A stretch of DNA of 64,000 nucleotides from CALBPI01 sp038531945 (GTDB taxonomy: Bacteria > Pseudomonadota > Gammaproteobacteria > Steroidobacterales > Woeseiaceae), in NCBI GenBank assembly GCA_038531945.1, contig JBCBBH010000004.1, forward strand, positions 248,001 through 312,000. The letters run 5' to 3'. Of this stretch, positions 49,810-58,704 are shown piece after piece. A program made the position numbers and the translations under genes. Numbering within the stretch: position 1 is the first letter of the stretch; each line of letters opens with the position of its first letter. The notes beneath the pieces were generated by a model that worked only from the letters and a program-made list of their open reading frames with translations, was not told where the DNA came from and searched no databases.

Positions 49810-50937
49810 ATGGTTGATAAGAAATTAGGTGGCGCTGGCCTTAGAGGTCAAAGTGCGGGCGAGACACGCCTGTGCACTGTCGGGCAGAGCGGCAGTGGGC
49901 TGACATATTGTGGCTACGATATCAGCGAGCTCGCTGAGCACTCCATGTTCGAGGAAGTTGCCTGGTTGTTGTTCAACGGAGAGTTGCCGAGCGCCACTGA
50001 GCTCGAGCAGTACAAGAAACGACTGGCAGGCATGCGTGCTTTGCCCGAAGCGTTGAAAGACGTACTAGAAAGAATCCCTGCCGGTGCGCACCCGATGGAT
50101 GTCATGCGGACCGGTTGCTCGATGCTCGGCAACCTGGAGGGGGAAGACGACTTCACTCAGCAGCAGGCGGTATCCGATCGGCTGCTCGCCACACTGCCAG
50201 GCATCATCACGTACTGGTATCGCTATTCGCATGACGGTGTTCGGATCGATACGGACGTCGAAGCCGACAATATCGCCGCACACTTCTTGACACTATTGCA
50301 CGGCACAGATCCGGATCCGCTACACCAACGCGTCCTTGACGTATCGCTGATCTTGTACGCCGAACACGAGTTCAATGCATCAACGTTCACAGCGCGAGTG
50401 TGCGCCTCGACGTTGTCCGACATGCATTCCTGCGTGACCGGGGCAATCGGTTCGCTACGTGGACCGCTGCACGGCGGCGCCAATGAAGCTGCGATGGATT
50501 TGATCGACAGCTTTGCATCAGTTGAAGCCGCGGAAAAAGGCATCCTGGATATGCTGGCGCGCAAAGACAAAATCATGGGCTTCGGCCACGCCGTCTACCG
50601 CGAGAGTGACCCACGCAATGCGTTGATCAAACGTTGGTCCAAAGAGCTATCGGATAGCGTCGGCGATCAAAAGCTGTTCGCTATTTCCGAGGCGATTGAG
50701 CGTTTGATGTGGGAAGAGAAAAAACTCTTCCCGAACGCTGATTTTTTCCACGCTTCCGCGTATCGGTTCATGGGGATTCCCACGAAATTATTCACGCCGA
50801 TTTTTGTCATGTCCCGAACCAGCGGATGGGCGGCCCATGTCATGGAACAACGTAGCAACAATCGAATCATTCGACCGAGTGCGGACTACATCGGCGCAGA
50901 TGCGCGCGCGTACGTCCCTTTGTCGGAACGCCGTTAA
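49810..50937 (+). CDS. prpC: 2-Methylcitrate synthase PrpC
   Basis: Condenses propionyl-CoA with oxaloacetate to give 2-methylcitrate. The 375-residue protein belongs to the short citrate-synthase branch. The catalytic His regions are GPLHGGANEAAM and GFGHAVYRESDPR, and the active-site Asp region follows in the ADFFHASAYRFMGIP segment. The N-terminus LGGAGLRGQSAGETRLCTVG is typical of methylcitrate rather than citrate synthases. AGGAAG precedes the ATG. It lies between prpB and prpD. Confidence 0.94.
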   Translation: MVDKKLGGAGLRGQSAGETRLCTVGQSGSGLTYCGYDISELAEHSMFEEVAWLLFNGELPSATELEQYKKRLAGMRALPEALKDVLERIPAGAHPMDVMRTGCSMLGNLEGEDDFTQQQAVSDRLLATLPGIITYWYRYSHDGVRIDTDVEADNIAAHFLTLLHGTDPDPLHQRVLDVSLILYAEHEFNASTFTARVCASTLSDMHSCVTGAIGSLRGPLHGGANEAAMDLIDSFASVEAAEKGILDMLARKDKIMGFGHAVYRESDPRNALIKRWSKELSDSVGDQKLFAISEAIERLMWEEKKLFPNADFFHASAYRFMGIPTKLFTPIFVMSRTSGWAAHVMEQRSNNRIIRPSADYIGADARAYVPLSERR

Positions 50938-50970
50938 GTAAATAGAACGAAACAACAGGAACCCATCGCC

Positions 50971-52416
50971 ATGAGCAATCGTGTAGAAACCAACGTCAGG
51001 CCGGACCCGGACCAGGAGTTGGTCACTATCGCAGACTACGTCGCAAACCATACTATCGACAGCGACCTCGCCTATTCGACCGCGCGCCACTGCCTGATGG
51101 ACACGCTAGGTTGCGGCTTTCTGGCTTTGTCTTTTCCCGAGTGCACCAAACACCTTGGCCCGATCGTGCCAGGCACCGTGGTTCCGAACGGCGCGCGAGT
51201 CCCTGGAACACAACACGTTCTGGATCCGGTCAAAGCCGCATGGGACATCGGCGCAATGATCCGCTGGCTGGACTTCAACGATACCTGGCTGGCTGCTGAG
51301 TGGGGACACCCGTCCGACAACCTTGGCGGCATTCTCGCCGTTGCGGACTTTTTGAGTCGCCAACGTGTCGCGGCCGGCGAAGCGCCCCTCACCATGCGTG
51401 ACGTACTCACGGCCATGATCAAAGCGCATGAAATCCAGGGCGTACTCGCGCTCGATAACAGCTTTAACCGCGTCGGACTGGATCATGTCTTGCTGGTTCG
51501 GGTCGCGTCCACCGCTGTGATCACCAAAATGCTGGGTGGGTCGCGCGATCAGATCATCGATGCCCTGTCGCATGCGTGGGTCGACGGATCGAGCTTGCGA
51601 ACCTACCGACATGCGCCAAACGCAGGTCCGCGCAAGTCGTGGGCTGCCGGCGATGCCACCAGTCGTGCCGTGCGTCTTGCGATGCTGGTGATGAAAGGCG
51701 AGATCGGTTATCCCAGCGTGCTGACCGCGCCAACCTGGGGCTTTTATGATGTCTCTTTTAAGGGCAAGACGTTTTCATTCCAACGCGAACTCGATAGCTA
51801 CGTCATGGAGCAAGTGCTTTTCAAAATTTCGTTCCCGGCCGAGTTTCATGCGCAGACCGCAGTCGAAGCGGCGGTGCAACTGCACCCACAGATTCGTAAT
51901 CGGCTTGAAGAGATCGACCGCATTGTGATCACCACGCACGAGTCAGCGATTCGCATTATTTCCAAGGAAGGACAACTCAACAATCCGGCTGACCGCGATC
52001 ACTGTCTTCAATACATGGCGGCAATCGGTTTGTTGAAAGGCAACCTCGTTGCAGAAGACTACGAAGATGATGTCGCGGCAGACCCGAACGTGGATGCGTT
52101 ACGAGCCAAAATGATTATTGAAGAAGACGAACGCTACAGTCGCGAATATCACGAACCCGACAAACGCTCGATCGCGAATGCGATGCAGGTGTTCTTCAAC
52201 GACGGCACCGCGACCGACCGAATCGAGATCGAATACCCGATCGGCCATAAGCGCCGCAGAGAAGAAGGTATTCCGGTGCTGGAGGCGAAGTTCGCCAGCA
52301 ACCTCGCCACCCGCTTCCCGAACGGCCAAACCGAACGCATTATCGCGCTGTGCAGTGATCAACAGGCGCTTGAGTCGACCACCGTGAATGATTTCGTTGA
52401 TATGTTGGTCATCTAA
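50971..52416 (+). CDS. prpD: 2-Methylcitrate dehydratase PrpD
   Basis: Dehydrates 2-methylcitrate to 2-methyl-cis-aconitate without an iron-sulfur cluster. The 481-residue protein has MmgE/PrpD family motifs, including DTLGCGFLAL, IRWLDFNDTWLAAEWGHPSDN with the conserved Asp-Asn and His, and KSWAAGDATSRAVRLA. It opens with the usual helical AEI-like IADYVANHTI. It ends 12 bp from the convergent acyl-CoA ligase gene. No AcnD or PrpF is present, so PrpD and a general aconitase probably complete the cycle. Confidence 0.94.
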   Translation: MSNRVETNVRPDPDQELVTIADYVANHTIDSDLAYSTARHCLMDTLGCGFLALSFPECTKHLGPIVPGTVVPNGARVPGTQHVLDPVKAAWDIGAMIRWLDFNDTWLAAEWGHPSDNLGGILAVADFLSRQRVAAGEAPLTMRDVLTAMIKAHEIQGVLALDNSFNRVGLDHVLLVRVASTAVITKMLGGSRDQIIDALSHAWVDGSSLRTYRHAPNAGPRKSWAAGDATSRAVRLAMLVMKGEIGYPSVLTAPTWGFYDVSFKGKTFSFQRELDSYVMEQVLFKISFPAEFHAQTAVEAAVQLHPQIRNRLEEIDRIVITTHESAIRIISKEGQLNNPADRDHCLQYMAAIGLLKGNLVAEDYEDDVAADPNVDALRAKMIIEEDERYSREYHEPDKRSIANAMQVFFNDGTATDRIEIEYPIGHKRRREEGIPVLEAKFASNLATRFPNGQTERIIALCSDQQALESTTVNDFVDMLVI

Positions 52417-52428
52417 CCTGTCAACACA

Positions 52429-53964
52429 CTACTGGCCCGCTTGTTGGTAGCGCTCCAACAAGCGGCGCTTGTAGAGCTTGCCGTTATCGTGTCTCGGCAA
52501 AGCGTCATCAAAGTCAATCGATCGCGGAATCTTGATATGCGACATTTTGGCGCGCAGGTACGTCGTTAGCCGGTCGGCCAACGCACTGTCACCGACCACT
52601 CCAGGCGCGGGCTGCACAACGGCGTGTACCCGCTCGCCAAACTCCGGATCTGGCAGACCGAACACCGCAGCATCGGCGACCTCAGCATGCGTGATCAGTG
52701 CGTTCTCGATTTCCTGTGGATACACGTTCACACCACCTGTGATGATCATGTAGTGCTTGCGGTCGGTCAGATAAAGAAATCCATCGTCATCGACGTAGCC
52801 GACATCGCCGACCGTTGCCCATCCGTCACGGGTGAACGAATCCGCGGTCTTTTCCGGTTCTTTGTGGTAATGAAACGGCTGGTCGTTTGCGGAAAAGTAA
52901 ACGCCACCGACTTCACCGTTTGGTATCTCGTATCCGGAATCATCCAAAATCCGAACCGAACAACCGACCGGTTGACCCACCGAGCCTGGGTGCGACAACC
53001 AGTTCACAGAGTCAATCGCCGTGAAGCCCGCGCCTTCTGTTGAAGCGTAGTATTCGAACAAACGAGGCCCCCACCACTCAATCATGTCGCGTTTGACCTC
53101 AACGGGACACGGTGCAGCGGCGTGAATTGCAATTTGCTGTGTCGAAAGATCAAACCTTGTGCGGTCAGCCTCCGGCAGTTTCAGCATCCTGACAAACATG
53201 ATCGGTACCCACTGACTGTGGGTCACACAATAGCGCTCGATCGCCTCTAAAGCTTTGACCGGATCGAAACGCTCCATGATGACACTGGTACCACCGAGCG
53301 CCATGGATATTGTGTTAAACGCGAGTGGTGCTGCATGGTAAAGCGGAGCTGGCGATAAATAGACTGACTCGGGGCCGATACCAAAGTTACTCACCAGCGC
53401 CAGTGCGACTTTGGAGTGCTCTGTGATCGGTGAGCCGGGTGGTCGCGCGACCAGCACGCCTTTTGGCAGCCCTGTCGTGCCCGATGAGTAGAGCATTTGT
53501 GTGCCACCCTCCTCATCGTCCACTGGCGTAGTCGGTAAATCCGCCGTCGCCGCCTCCAGTGATTTGAAGCCCGGTGCAACACCGCGCAACATGAAAGCGA
53601 ACTCCAAAGAGGACGCAGTTCGGCGAACCTCCGTTGCGACCGTTTTCAGATAGTCACTGGTAATCAGCAGTCGCGCCCCGGAGTTTTCCAGGATGTAGGC
53701 AACTTCTTCGTCCAACAAATGCGTACTGATCGGCGTGTAGACCAGACCGGTACGTTGCGCGGCCCAGATGAGGGGCATGAAATCGACGCAATTCTCGAGA
53801 AAGATCGCAATATGGTCTTGCGGCTTGATGCCAACTTTTCGGAACAGCTGCGCGTATTGATTGGAGCGCGCGTCCAACTCGGCATACGTCAGCGTTTCGC
53901 CCGATCCCGCCATGATAATCGCCGGATGATCCGGTCTCGTCGCTGCGTGCACACTCGGATGCAT
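52429..53964 (-). CDS. Acyl-CoA synthetase (AMP-forming)
   Basis: Class I adenylate-forming ligase of 511 residues that would activate a carboxylic acid to its CoA ester. The P-loop-like motif is LYSSGTTGLPKGV, with further core motifs YYASTEGAG and GWATVGDVGYVDDDGFLYL and the C-terminal hinge DRKHYMIITGGVNVYPQEIE, ending in a KIPRSIDF and GKLYKRRL containing the catalytic Lys. I chose ATG 53964 (MHPSVHAAT), eight bases after GGGGGG; ATG 53970 is possible. It is divergent from the MBL hydrolase gene by 88 bp. Similar proteins activate fatty, cyclohexane or steroid-derived acids; the substrate is not determined. Confidence 0.9.
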   Translation of the reverse strand: MHPSVHAATRPDHPAIIMAGSGETLTYAELDARSNQYAQLFRKVGIKPQDHIAIFLENCVDFMPLIWAAQRTGLVYTPISTHLLDEEVAYILENSGARLLITSDYLKTVATEVRRTASSLEFAFMLRGVAPGFKSLEAATADLPTTPVDDEEGGTQMLYSSGTTGLPKGVLVARPPGSPITEHSKVALALVSNFGIGPESVYLSPAPLYHAAPLAFNTISMALGGTSVIMERFDPVKALEAIERYCVTHSQWVPIMFVRMLKLPEADRTRFDLSTQQIAIHAAAPCPVEVKRDMIEWWGPRLFEYYASTEGAGFTAIDSVNWLSHPGSVGQPVGCSVRILDDSGYEIPNGEVGGVYFSANDQPFHYHKEPEKTADSFTRDGWATVGDVGYVDDDGFLYLTDRKHYMIITGGVNVYPQEIENALITHAEVADAAVFGLPDPEFGERVHAVVQPAPGVVGDSALADRLTTYLRAKMSHIKIPRSIDFDDALPRHDNGKLYKRRLLERYQQAGQ

Positions 53965-54052
53965 GGTCATATCCCCCCGGACCTGTCCTGAAGGATATAA
54001 TGTTGGAGCGCTGCGACTGGCGCAAGTTGTTCCGGAACGAGACTTCTACCCT

Positions 54053-55087
54053 ATGGCCGCTGCCGCTGAATACCTGCGCTACACTGAAATTGAACCCCCG
54101 TCGCCTGGAGAAAGCGTCCAGCTCGCTGAACAGTTGCAATGGGTCCGCATGCCGCTACCGTTTATGCTCGGCCATATCAATCTGTGGATGCTGGGAAAAC
54201 CGGACGCGACTACGATCGTCGACACCGGACTGAACGGCGACGAAACACAATCTCTTTGGCGAAAGCTCCTTTCTGATCGAACGTTAGAGTCGGTGGTCAT
54301 TACGCATATGCACCCCGACCATGTCGGGAGCGCCGGCTGGCTTGTCGAACACTACAACGTGCCGCTCTACATGTCGCGCGCCGAGTACCTGATGTGTCGA
54401 GTGCTTGTCGCCGACACAGGTCGACCTGCTCCGGAGGCTGGCGTTGAGTTCTATCGGCGCGCGGGATTCGATGAGACGGCGCTTCAGCGCTACCGCGACA
54501 AGTTTGGCATTTTTGGTAAAGCGGTCTACTCCATGCCCGATGCCTATCGCCGAATTTATGGTGGTGATCGCTTCACCTTCGGCGATACCGAGTGGCTCGC
54601 CGTCGAAACCAGCGGCCATTGCCCCGAACACATTTCGTTTTTTGACGAAGACAGAAATCTGTTCATCGCAGGTGACCAATTGTTGCCAACCATTTCTTCG
54701 AACGTCAGTGTCTGGCCGACGGAACCTGAAGCCGACCCCTTAGGACACTGGATCCGCAGTTGTCGCAAGCTAATCGATCTTTTGGACGACGATACGCTGG
54801 TCTTACCGTCGCATGGCAAGCCGTTTAAAGGCGCGCCTGAACGCTTGCAGGCGCTGATCGACGAACACGACGAGAATCTAAACGGGCTCCAGACACTCTG
54901 TCAGTCGCCCAAACGCGTCATAGACACTTTTGAACTGTTGTTCCGCAGTCGAATCAACGAAGGCAATCTGATCATGGCGACCGGCGAAGCCAGAGCCCAT
55001 CTGAACTACCTTGTCGATCGAGATGTGTTGGCGGTTTCACGTGATGACAATGGCGTCGACTGGTTCGAGACGCGGTCTGCAAACTGA
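54053..55087 (+). CDS. Metallo-beta-lactamase fold hydrolase
   Basis: A 344-residue binuclear metal hydrolase. Metal ligands are HMHPDH (H85, H87, D89, H90), with further His in SGHCPEH and LPSHGKPF. The N-terminal GESVQLAEQLQWVRMPLPFMLGH segment belongs to a subfamily found next to acyl-CoA genes; such members may hydrolyse acyl-CoA or lactone esters, though the substrate is unknown. I chose ATG 54053; a longer frame from ATG 53963 overlaps the divergent ligase start and lacks family sequence. The ribosome-binding site is weak, so the start is moderately secure. The FAD oxidoreductase gene begins 21 bp downstream. Confidence 0.82.
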   Translation: MAAAAEYLRYTEIEPPSPGESVQLAEQLQWVRMPLPFMLGHINLWMLGKPDATTIVDTGLNGDETQSLWRKLLSDRTLESVVITHMHPDHVGSAGWLVEHYNVPLYMSRAEYLMCRVLVADTGRPAPEAGVEFYRRAGFDETALQRYRDKFGIFGKAVYSMPDAYRRIYGGDRFTFGDTEWLAVETSGHCPEHISFFDEDRNLFIAGDQLLPTISSNVSVWPTEPEADPLGHWIRSCRKLIDLLDDDTLVLPSHGKPFKGAPERLQALIDEHDENLNGLQTLCQSPKRVIDTFELLFRSRINEGNLIMATGEARAHLNYLVDRDVLAVSRDDNGVDWFETRSAN

Positions 55088-55108
55088 CACTTGCTCGACG
55101 AGCAAACC

Positions 55109-56122
55109 ATGCAGAACGATGCAAACGCCGATCTGATCATTGCAGGCTTTGGCATCGCGGGCGCGACGTTGGCGCTGGCACTGGATGACCTGGGCCTCAG
55201 TCTGGCGATTTACGACGCCGACCTCGATGGGTCATCCAGCCAGGTCGCTGCAGGACTGATCACACCGGTCACCGGGAAAAAACTCAAGCCACAACCGCAC
55301 TTCGAAACGCTCCGTCAATCTGCCGTCGAGATGTATCGATCTCTGGAGGACCAAACGGGTTCAGACTTTCTGTATGAGTCTCCAGCGCTCCGATTGCTCA
55401 CTGCCGAAAAAGAGCAAGCAGTGTGGGAGCGAGAGCGTGAACCGTTATCGAAATGGCTAAGTCCCTCAATCTCCAGTGGATGGTCCGGTGTGCGTTGGGA
55501 GGGAACACCGCTGCAAATGTCTATGGCAGCGCGTTTGGACACCCGTAAATTCCTCCATGCGGCCCGGCGCTTCCTGGCACCCAGACATGCTTTTTTTAGG
55601 GAACCCGTCGACTCAACTGACGCACCCGTCGCTTGGTGCTGTGGGTTTCATGAGAGTAAAGCGACTCGCGTCGACACGCTGGAATGGCGTCCGGCTAAGG
55701 GAGAAATTCTGCAAGTCAAAATTCCTGATGGGCGTCTGCCAGGCACCGTGCACGCGCGGGGAATGTGGGTCACCCCGACTGGAGGTAGAGAAGCGTTAGC
55801 CGGTGCAACCTACAGTTGGGATGCGCTCGACGGTAAACCCACATCCACAGCGCGCGACGCTCTGGTCGAGAAGCTATTACAAATTCTGGAGGCTCCCTTC
55901 GAAGTCGTAGGACACGAGGCCGGTGTTCGCCCGATTGTGTCAGGCCGTAAGCCGATAATCGGATCCATCAGCGACGGCGGCCAACAATGGTTATTCAACG
56001 GCCTGGGTTCGAAAGGCGCTTTGTTCGCACCAACTATGGCGCGACTGCTCGCCGAACATATCGTCAACGGCGCCGCGATTCCGGCGGACTATGATTGGGC
56101 CGTAAGGCGCGACACGCAATGA
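55109..56122 (+). CDS. FAD-dependent oxidoreductase (DAO family), MnmC(o)-like candidate
   Basis: A 337-residue D-amino-acid-oxidase-fold protein. The dinucleotide-binding loop is GFGIAG (13-18), followed by the conserved AAGLITPVTGKKL near residue 52, which resembles the LI(N/T)P(V/I)TG segment of a group related to the oxidase half of tRNA-modifying MnmC. RPIVSGRKPIIG and NGLGSKGALFAP close the C-terminal FAD region. Its stop overlaps the start of a YtqB/MnmM-like methyltransferase (ATGA). MnmC oxidises and then methylates the cmnm5 group of tRNA wobble uridine, and the two genes might together do the same. A plain amine oxidase remains possible. ATG 55109 is preferred over TTG 55091. Confidence 0.8.
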   Translation: MQNDANADLIIAGFGIAGATLALALDDLGLSLAIYDADLDGSSSQVAAGLITPVTGKKLKPQPHFETLRQSAVEMYRSLEDQTGSDFLYESPALRLLTAEKEQAVWEREREPLSKWLSPSISSGWSGVRWEGTPLQMSMAARLDTRKFLHAARRFLAPRHAFFREPVDSTDAPVAWCCGFHESKATRVDTLEWRPAKGEILQVKIPDGRLPGTVHARGMWVTPTGGREALAGATYSWDALDGKPTSTARDALVEKLLQILEAPFEVVGHEAGVRPIVSGRKPIIGSISDGGQQWLFNGLGSKGALFAPTMARLLAEHIVNGAAIPADYDWAVRRDTQ

Positions 56123-56670
56123 AACTGACCACGACCGCGCATCACGCGGGGCAACGACATGTCTCCAGGGGCAGCGTCACTATCGACGCCACAGCGGGCA
56201 ACGGTCACGACACTCTGTTTCTTGCACAATGTGTCGGGCCGACCGGCCAGGTGTTTGCTTTCGATCCACAAGAACGCGCGATCGCGAGCACGCAGTGGCG
56301 TATCGACGACGCCGGAGTCTCCGAACGAGTCACGCTGTTGCAAGCGTCCCACGCGACAATGGCTGACTCGCTGGCCGCACAATGCATCGGCAAGGTCAGT
56401 GTCATCATGTTCAATCTAGGGTACTTGCCCGGAGGCGACAAAACGCTGACAACGCAACTTGAGTCGACGCTGGTCGCACTCGAGGCCTGCACGCCGCTCC
56501 TCAGCGAGACCGGCGTGCTTAGTATCATGGCATACCGCGGCCACACCGAGGGCATCGCCGAGTTCGCCGGCGTCTCTGACTGGGTTAACGCGCAGCAAGG
56601 CCGCTTCGTCGTTCTAGACCACCAGGAAAGCCCGAACGCCGGGCCTGCCTGGTGGTTGTTGTCCCGCTAA
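56119..56670 (+). CDS. SAM-dependent methyltransferase, YtqB/MnmM-like
   Basis: A 183-residue Rossmann methyltransferase. The SAM loop is DATAGNGHDT (23-32), and FNLGYLPGGDKTL is the hallmark segment of the YtqB family (rRNA_methylase family), whose characterised members MnmM methylate nm5s2U to mnm5s2U at the tRNA wobble position. It ends in GPAWWLLSR. The ATG overlaps the stop of the FAD oxidoreductase gene, indicating coupled translation and probable shared pathway. The 3' end overlaps the convergent acyl-CoA dehydrogenase gene by 4 bp. Family is secure; the exact tRNA or other target is inferred. Confidence 0.85.
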   Translation: MKLTTTAHHAGQRHVSRGSVTIDATAGNGHDTLFLAQCVGPTGQVFAFDPQERAIASTQWRIDDAGVSERVTLLQASHATMADSLAAQCIGKVSVIMFNLGYLPGGDKTLTTQLESTLVALEACTPLLSETGVLSIMAYRGHTEGIAEFAGVSDWVNAQQGRFVVLDHQESPNAGPAWWLLSR

Positions 56671-57860
56671 GCAGCGTCTTGCTGCTTCTTGTCGACACTT
56701 CGGGGTTTCTTTGCCCGCGGATCAAGCCCGATTGAGCGCGCAATAATTTCGCGCATGATTTCAGAGGATCCGGCATAGATACGTGAAATACGTGCATCGG
56801 TGTACATACGGGAGATCTTGTACTCGTCCATGTAGCCAGCTCCGCCGTGTAACTGAACACAGGCATCCATCACCCGGCCTTCTAGTTCACTGCCGTACAG
56901 TTTGATCTGCGCAGCCAACTCTGCCGTCAGCTGACCTTTGTTGTGCTCTTCCACGCAACGATCCAGAAAGACCTGAGCCAGATCGATTTCGGTGCGCATA
57001 TCCGCCATCTTGAATCGGGTGTTCTGGAAGTCCGCAATCGCCTGACCGAACGCTTTGCGTTCCTTGATAAACTCCATCGTGATGTCGAAAGCGTGCTGAG
57101 CTGCGGCGACGTAGCCCGCCGCGCCGAGCAACCGCTCCTCGGCGAGGAACTGCATCAGATAATAGAATCCGCGGGTTGGATCGCCGAGCACATTCTCTTT
57201 GGGAATCTTGACGTCGTTGAAAAACAACTCGGCGGTATCCTGCGCACTCAAACCCATCTTCTTGAGGTTGCGCCCACGCTCAAACCCCTCCATGCCACGT
57301 TCAACCACGAACAACCCAAGCCCGTGCGAGGAGTCCGGCACGGTGCGCGCGGCGACGAGTACGAGGTCTGCGTTGATCCCATTCGAGATGTAAGTCTTGG
57401 AGCCGTTCAACACCCAGTGATCACCGGCATCAACTGCGCGGGTTTTCATGCCCGCGACATCGCTTCCGGCGCCCGGCTCTGTCATGGCAATGGCGAGGAT
57501 ACTCTCCCCGGACACGCACTTTGGCAACCAGCGCATCTTCTGCTCATCCGTACCAAGCTCGCCGATATACGGTGCAACCAACCGCGAGTGCAGTGTCATG
57601 AAAAATCCGGGGTCGCCATGCTTGGTCAACTCTTCGATGACGACCTGTTCGTACCGAAAATCGTCGACACCGGCGCCACCATATTTCTCGTCTGCCCACA
57701 TCAGCAGCAGCCCTTGCTCACCCGCCTTTCTGAAAGCCTCGCGATCCACAATGCCATCTTCACGCCATTGCTCAGTGTGCGGACCGATTTCATTGATCAT
57801 GAACTGCCTGACAGCATCACGAAACATCTCGTGGTCTTCGGTGTAACAGTTACGTTCCAT
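56667..57860 (-). CDS. Acyl-CoA dehydrogenase
   Basis: FAD enzyme of 397 residues that catalyses the first step of beta-oxidation. The sequence has AIAMTEPGAGSDVAGMKT and GSKTYISNGINADL in the mid-domain, LHGGAGYMDEYKISRMYTD for FAD contacts, and the C-terminal ISRIYAGSSEIMREIIARSI. The usual MCAD-type catalytic Glu position reads AGSS, as in the isovaleryl/long-chain branch, where the base comes from an earlier helix. The protein ends with a basic tail. ATG 57860 is firm. It is the last gene of the tetR-thiolase-fadJ-hydratase-dehydrogenase operon. Confidence 0.93.
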   Translation of the reverse strand: MERNCYTEDHEMFRDAVRQFMINEIGPHTEQWREDGIVDREAFRKAGEQGLLLMWADEKYGGAGVDDFRYEQVVIEELTKHGDPGFFMTLHSRLVAPYIGELGTDEQKMRWLPKCVSGESILAIAMTEPGAGSDVAGMKTRAVDAGDHWVLNGSKTYISNGINADLVLVAARTVPDSSHGLGLFVVERGMEGFERGRNLKKMGLSAQDTAELFFNDVKIPKENVLGDPTRGFYYLMQFLAEERLLGAAGYVAAAQHAFDITMEFIKERKAFGQAIADFQNTRFKMADMRTEIDLAQVFLDRCVEEHNKGQLTAELAAQIKLYGSELEGRVMDACVQLHGGAGYMDEYKISRMYTDARISRIYAGSSEIMREIIARSIGLDPRAKKPRSVDKKQQDAA

Positions 57861-57908
57861 AATTTTTCCCCGTCATTGCCTGCTCCGCGAGTTAGTCTGC
57901 GGGCAGCG

Positions 57909-58694
57909 TTAACTACCTTTAAAGATCGCTTTGCGCTTTTCAAAAAAAGCCGCAACCCCTTCGACGTTATCGTCAGACCCAACCAATGCGGTCTGAATCT
58001 CCGCCTCCAGGTCGAATGTCGAGCCCCAGCTTCCCGCCTCTGCATGCCGCATCGCGCGCTTGGTGGCCTTGATCGAAAGTGGCGCACGTTCGGCGAGAGC
58101 GGCCGCCCACGATTGCGCTTCCGATAGCACCGTATCGTCCGCAACGACGCGGTTCACCAATCCCCAATCCAAACAACGTTTTGCATCGACACGTTCGGCC
58201 TCGATCGCAAGCTGAAACGCGCGCTTATAACCCAGTGTCTTTTGCAAAAACCAATTAGCCCCACCATCGGGTACCAACGAAATCGTCGAAAACGGTGCGA
58301 GCAAAAACGCGCTCTCACCCATGACCGCGAGATCTGCTGCAAGCGCGAACGACATGCCGATCCCGGCCGCCGCACCATTGACCGCGGCGATCACCGGCTT
58401 CGGCATACTGACAATCTCATTGAATGCAGGCCGATACTCCCGCTGCAATTGCGCTTCGACCGTCTTGTCCTCTGGGAATCCCGCCGTCAGATCGGCGCCC
58501 GCAGAAAATGCTCTACCCTCACCCGTCAACACGACTGCGCGAACTTCATTGTCGCTAGACGCCTGGCTGAGTGCATCCGTCAACGACGCACGGAGCTCCT
58601 GGTTGAAGCTATTCATCGCCTCCGGTCGATTCAAAGTGACTGTCGCCACTGCGCCCTCGACCGCATACCGCACTACCGGAGTCTCACTGCCCAT
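57909..58694 (-). CDS. Enoyl-CoA hydratase/isomerase family protein
   Basis: A 261-residue crotonase-fold protein acting on enoyl-CoA or a related thioester. It has the NRPEAMNSFN opening, SAGADLTAGF with the oxyanion-hole glycine, and AAVNGAAAGIGMSFALAAD. The family's two catalytic glutamates are not both evident: the second position reads PDGGANWFL, the form seen in PaaG-type epoxide isomerases, where Asp replaces one Glu. It may isomerise or hydrate an unusual acyl-CoA rather than a simple enoyl-CoA. ATG 58694 fits the family. It lies 10 bp after fadJ and 48 bp before the dehydrogenase gene. Confidence 0.86.
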   Translation of the reverse strand: MGSETPVVRYAVEGAVATVTLNRPEAMNSFNQELRASLTDALSQASSDNEVRAVVLTGEGRAFSAGADLTAGFPEDKTVEAQLQREYRPAFNEIVSMPKPVIAAVNGAAAGIGMSFALAADLAVMGESAFLLAPFSTISLVPDGGANWFLQKTLGYKRAFQLAIEAERVDAKRCLDWGLVNRVVADDTVLSEAQSWAAALAERAPLSIKATKRAMRHAEAGSWGSTFDLEAEIQTALVGSDDNVEGVAAFFEKRKAIFKGS

Positions 58695-58704
58695 ATCGCC
58701 CACG

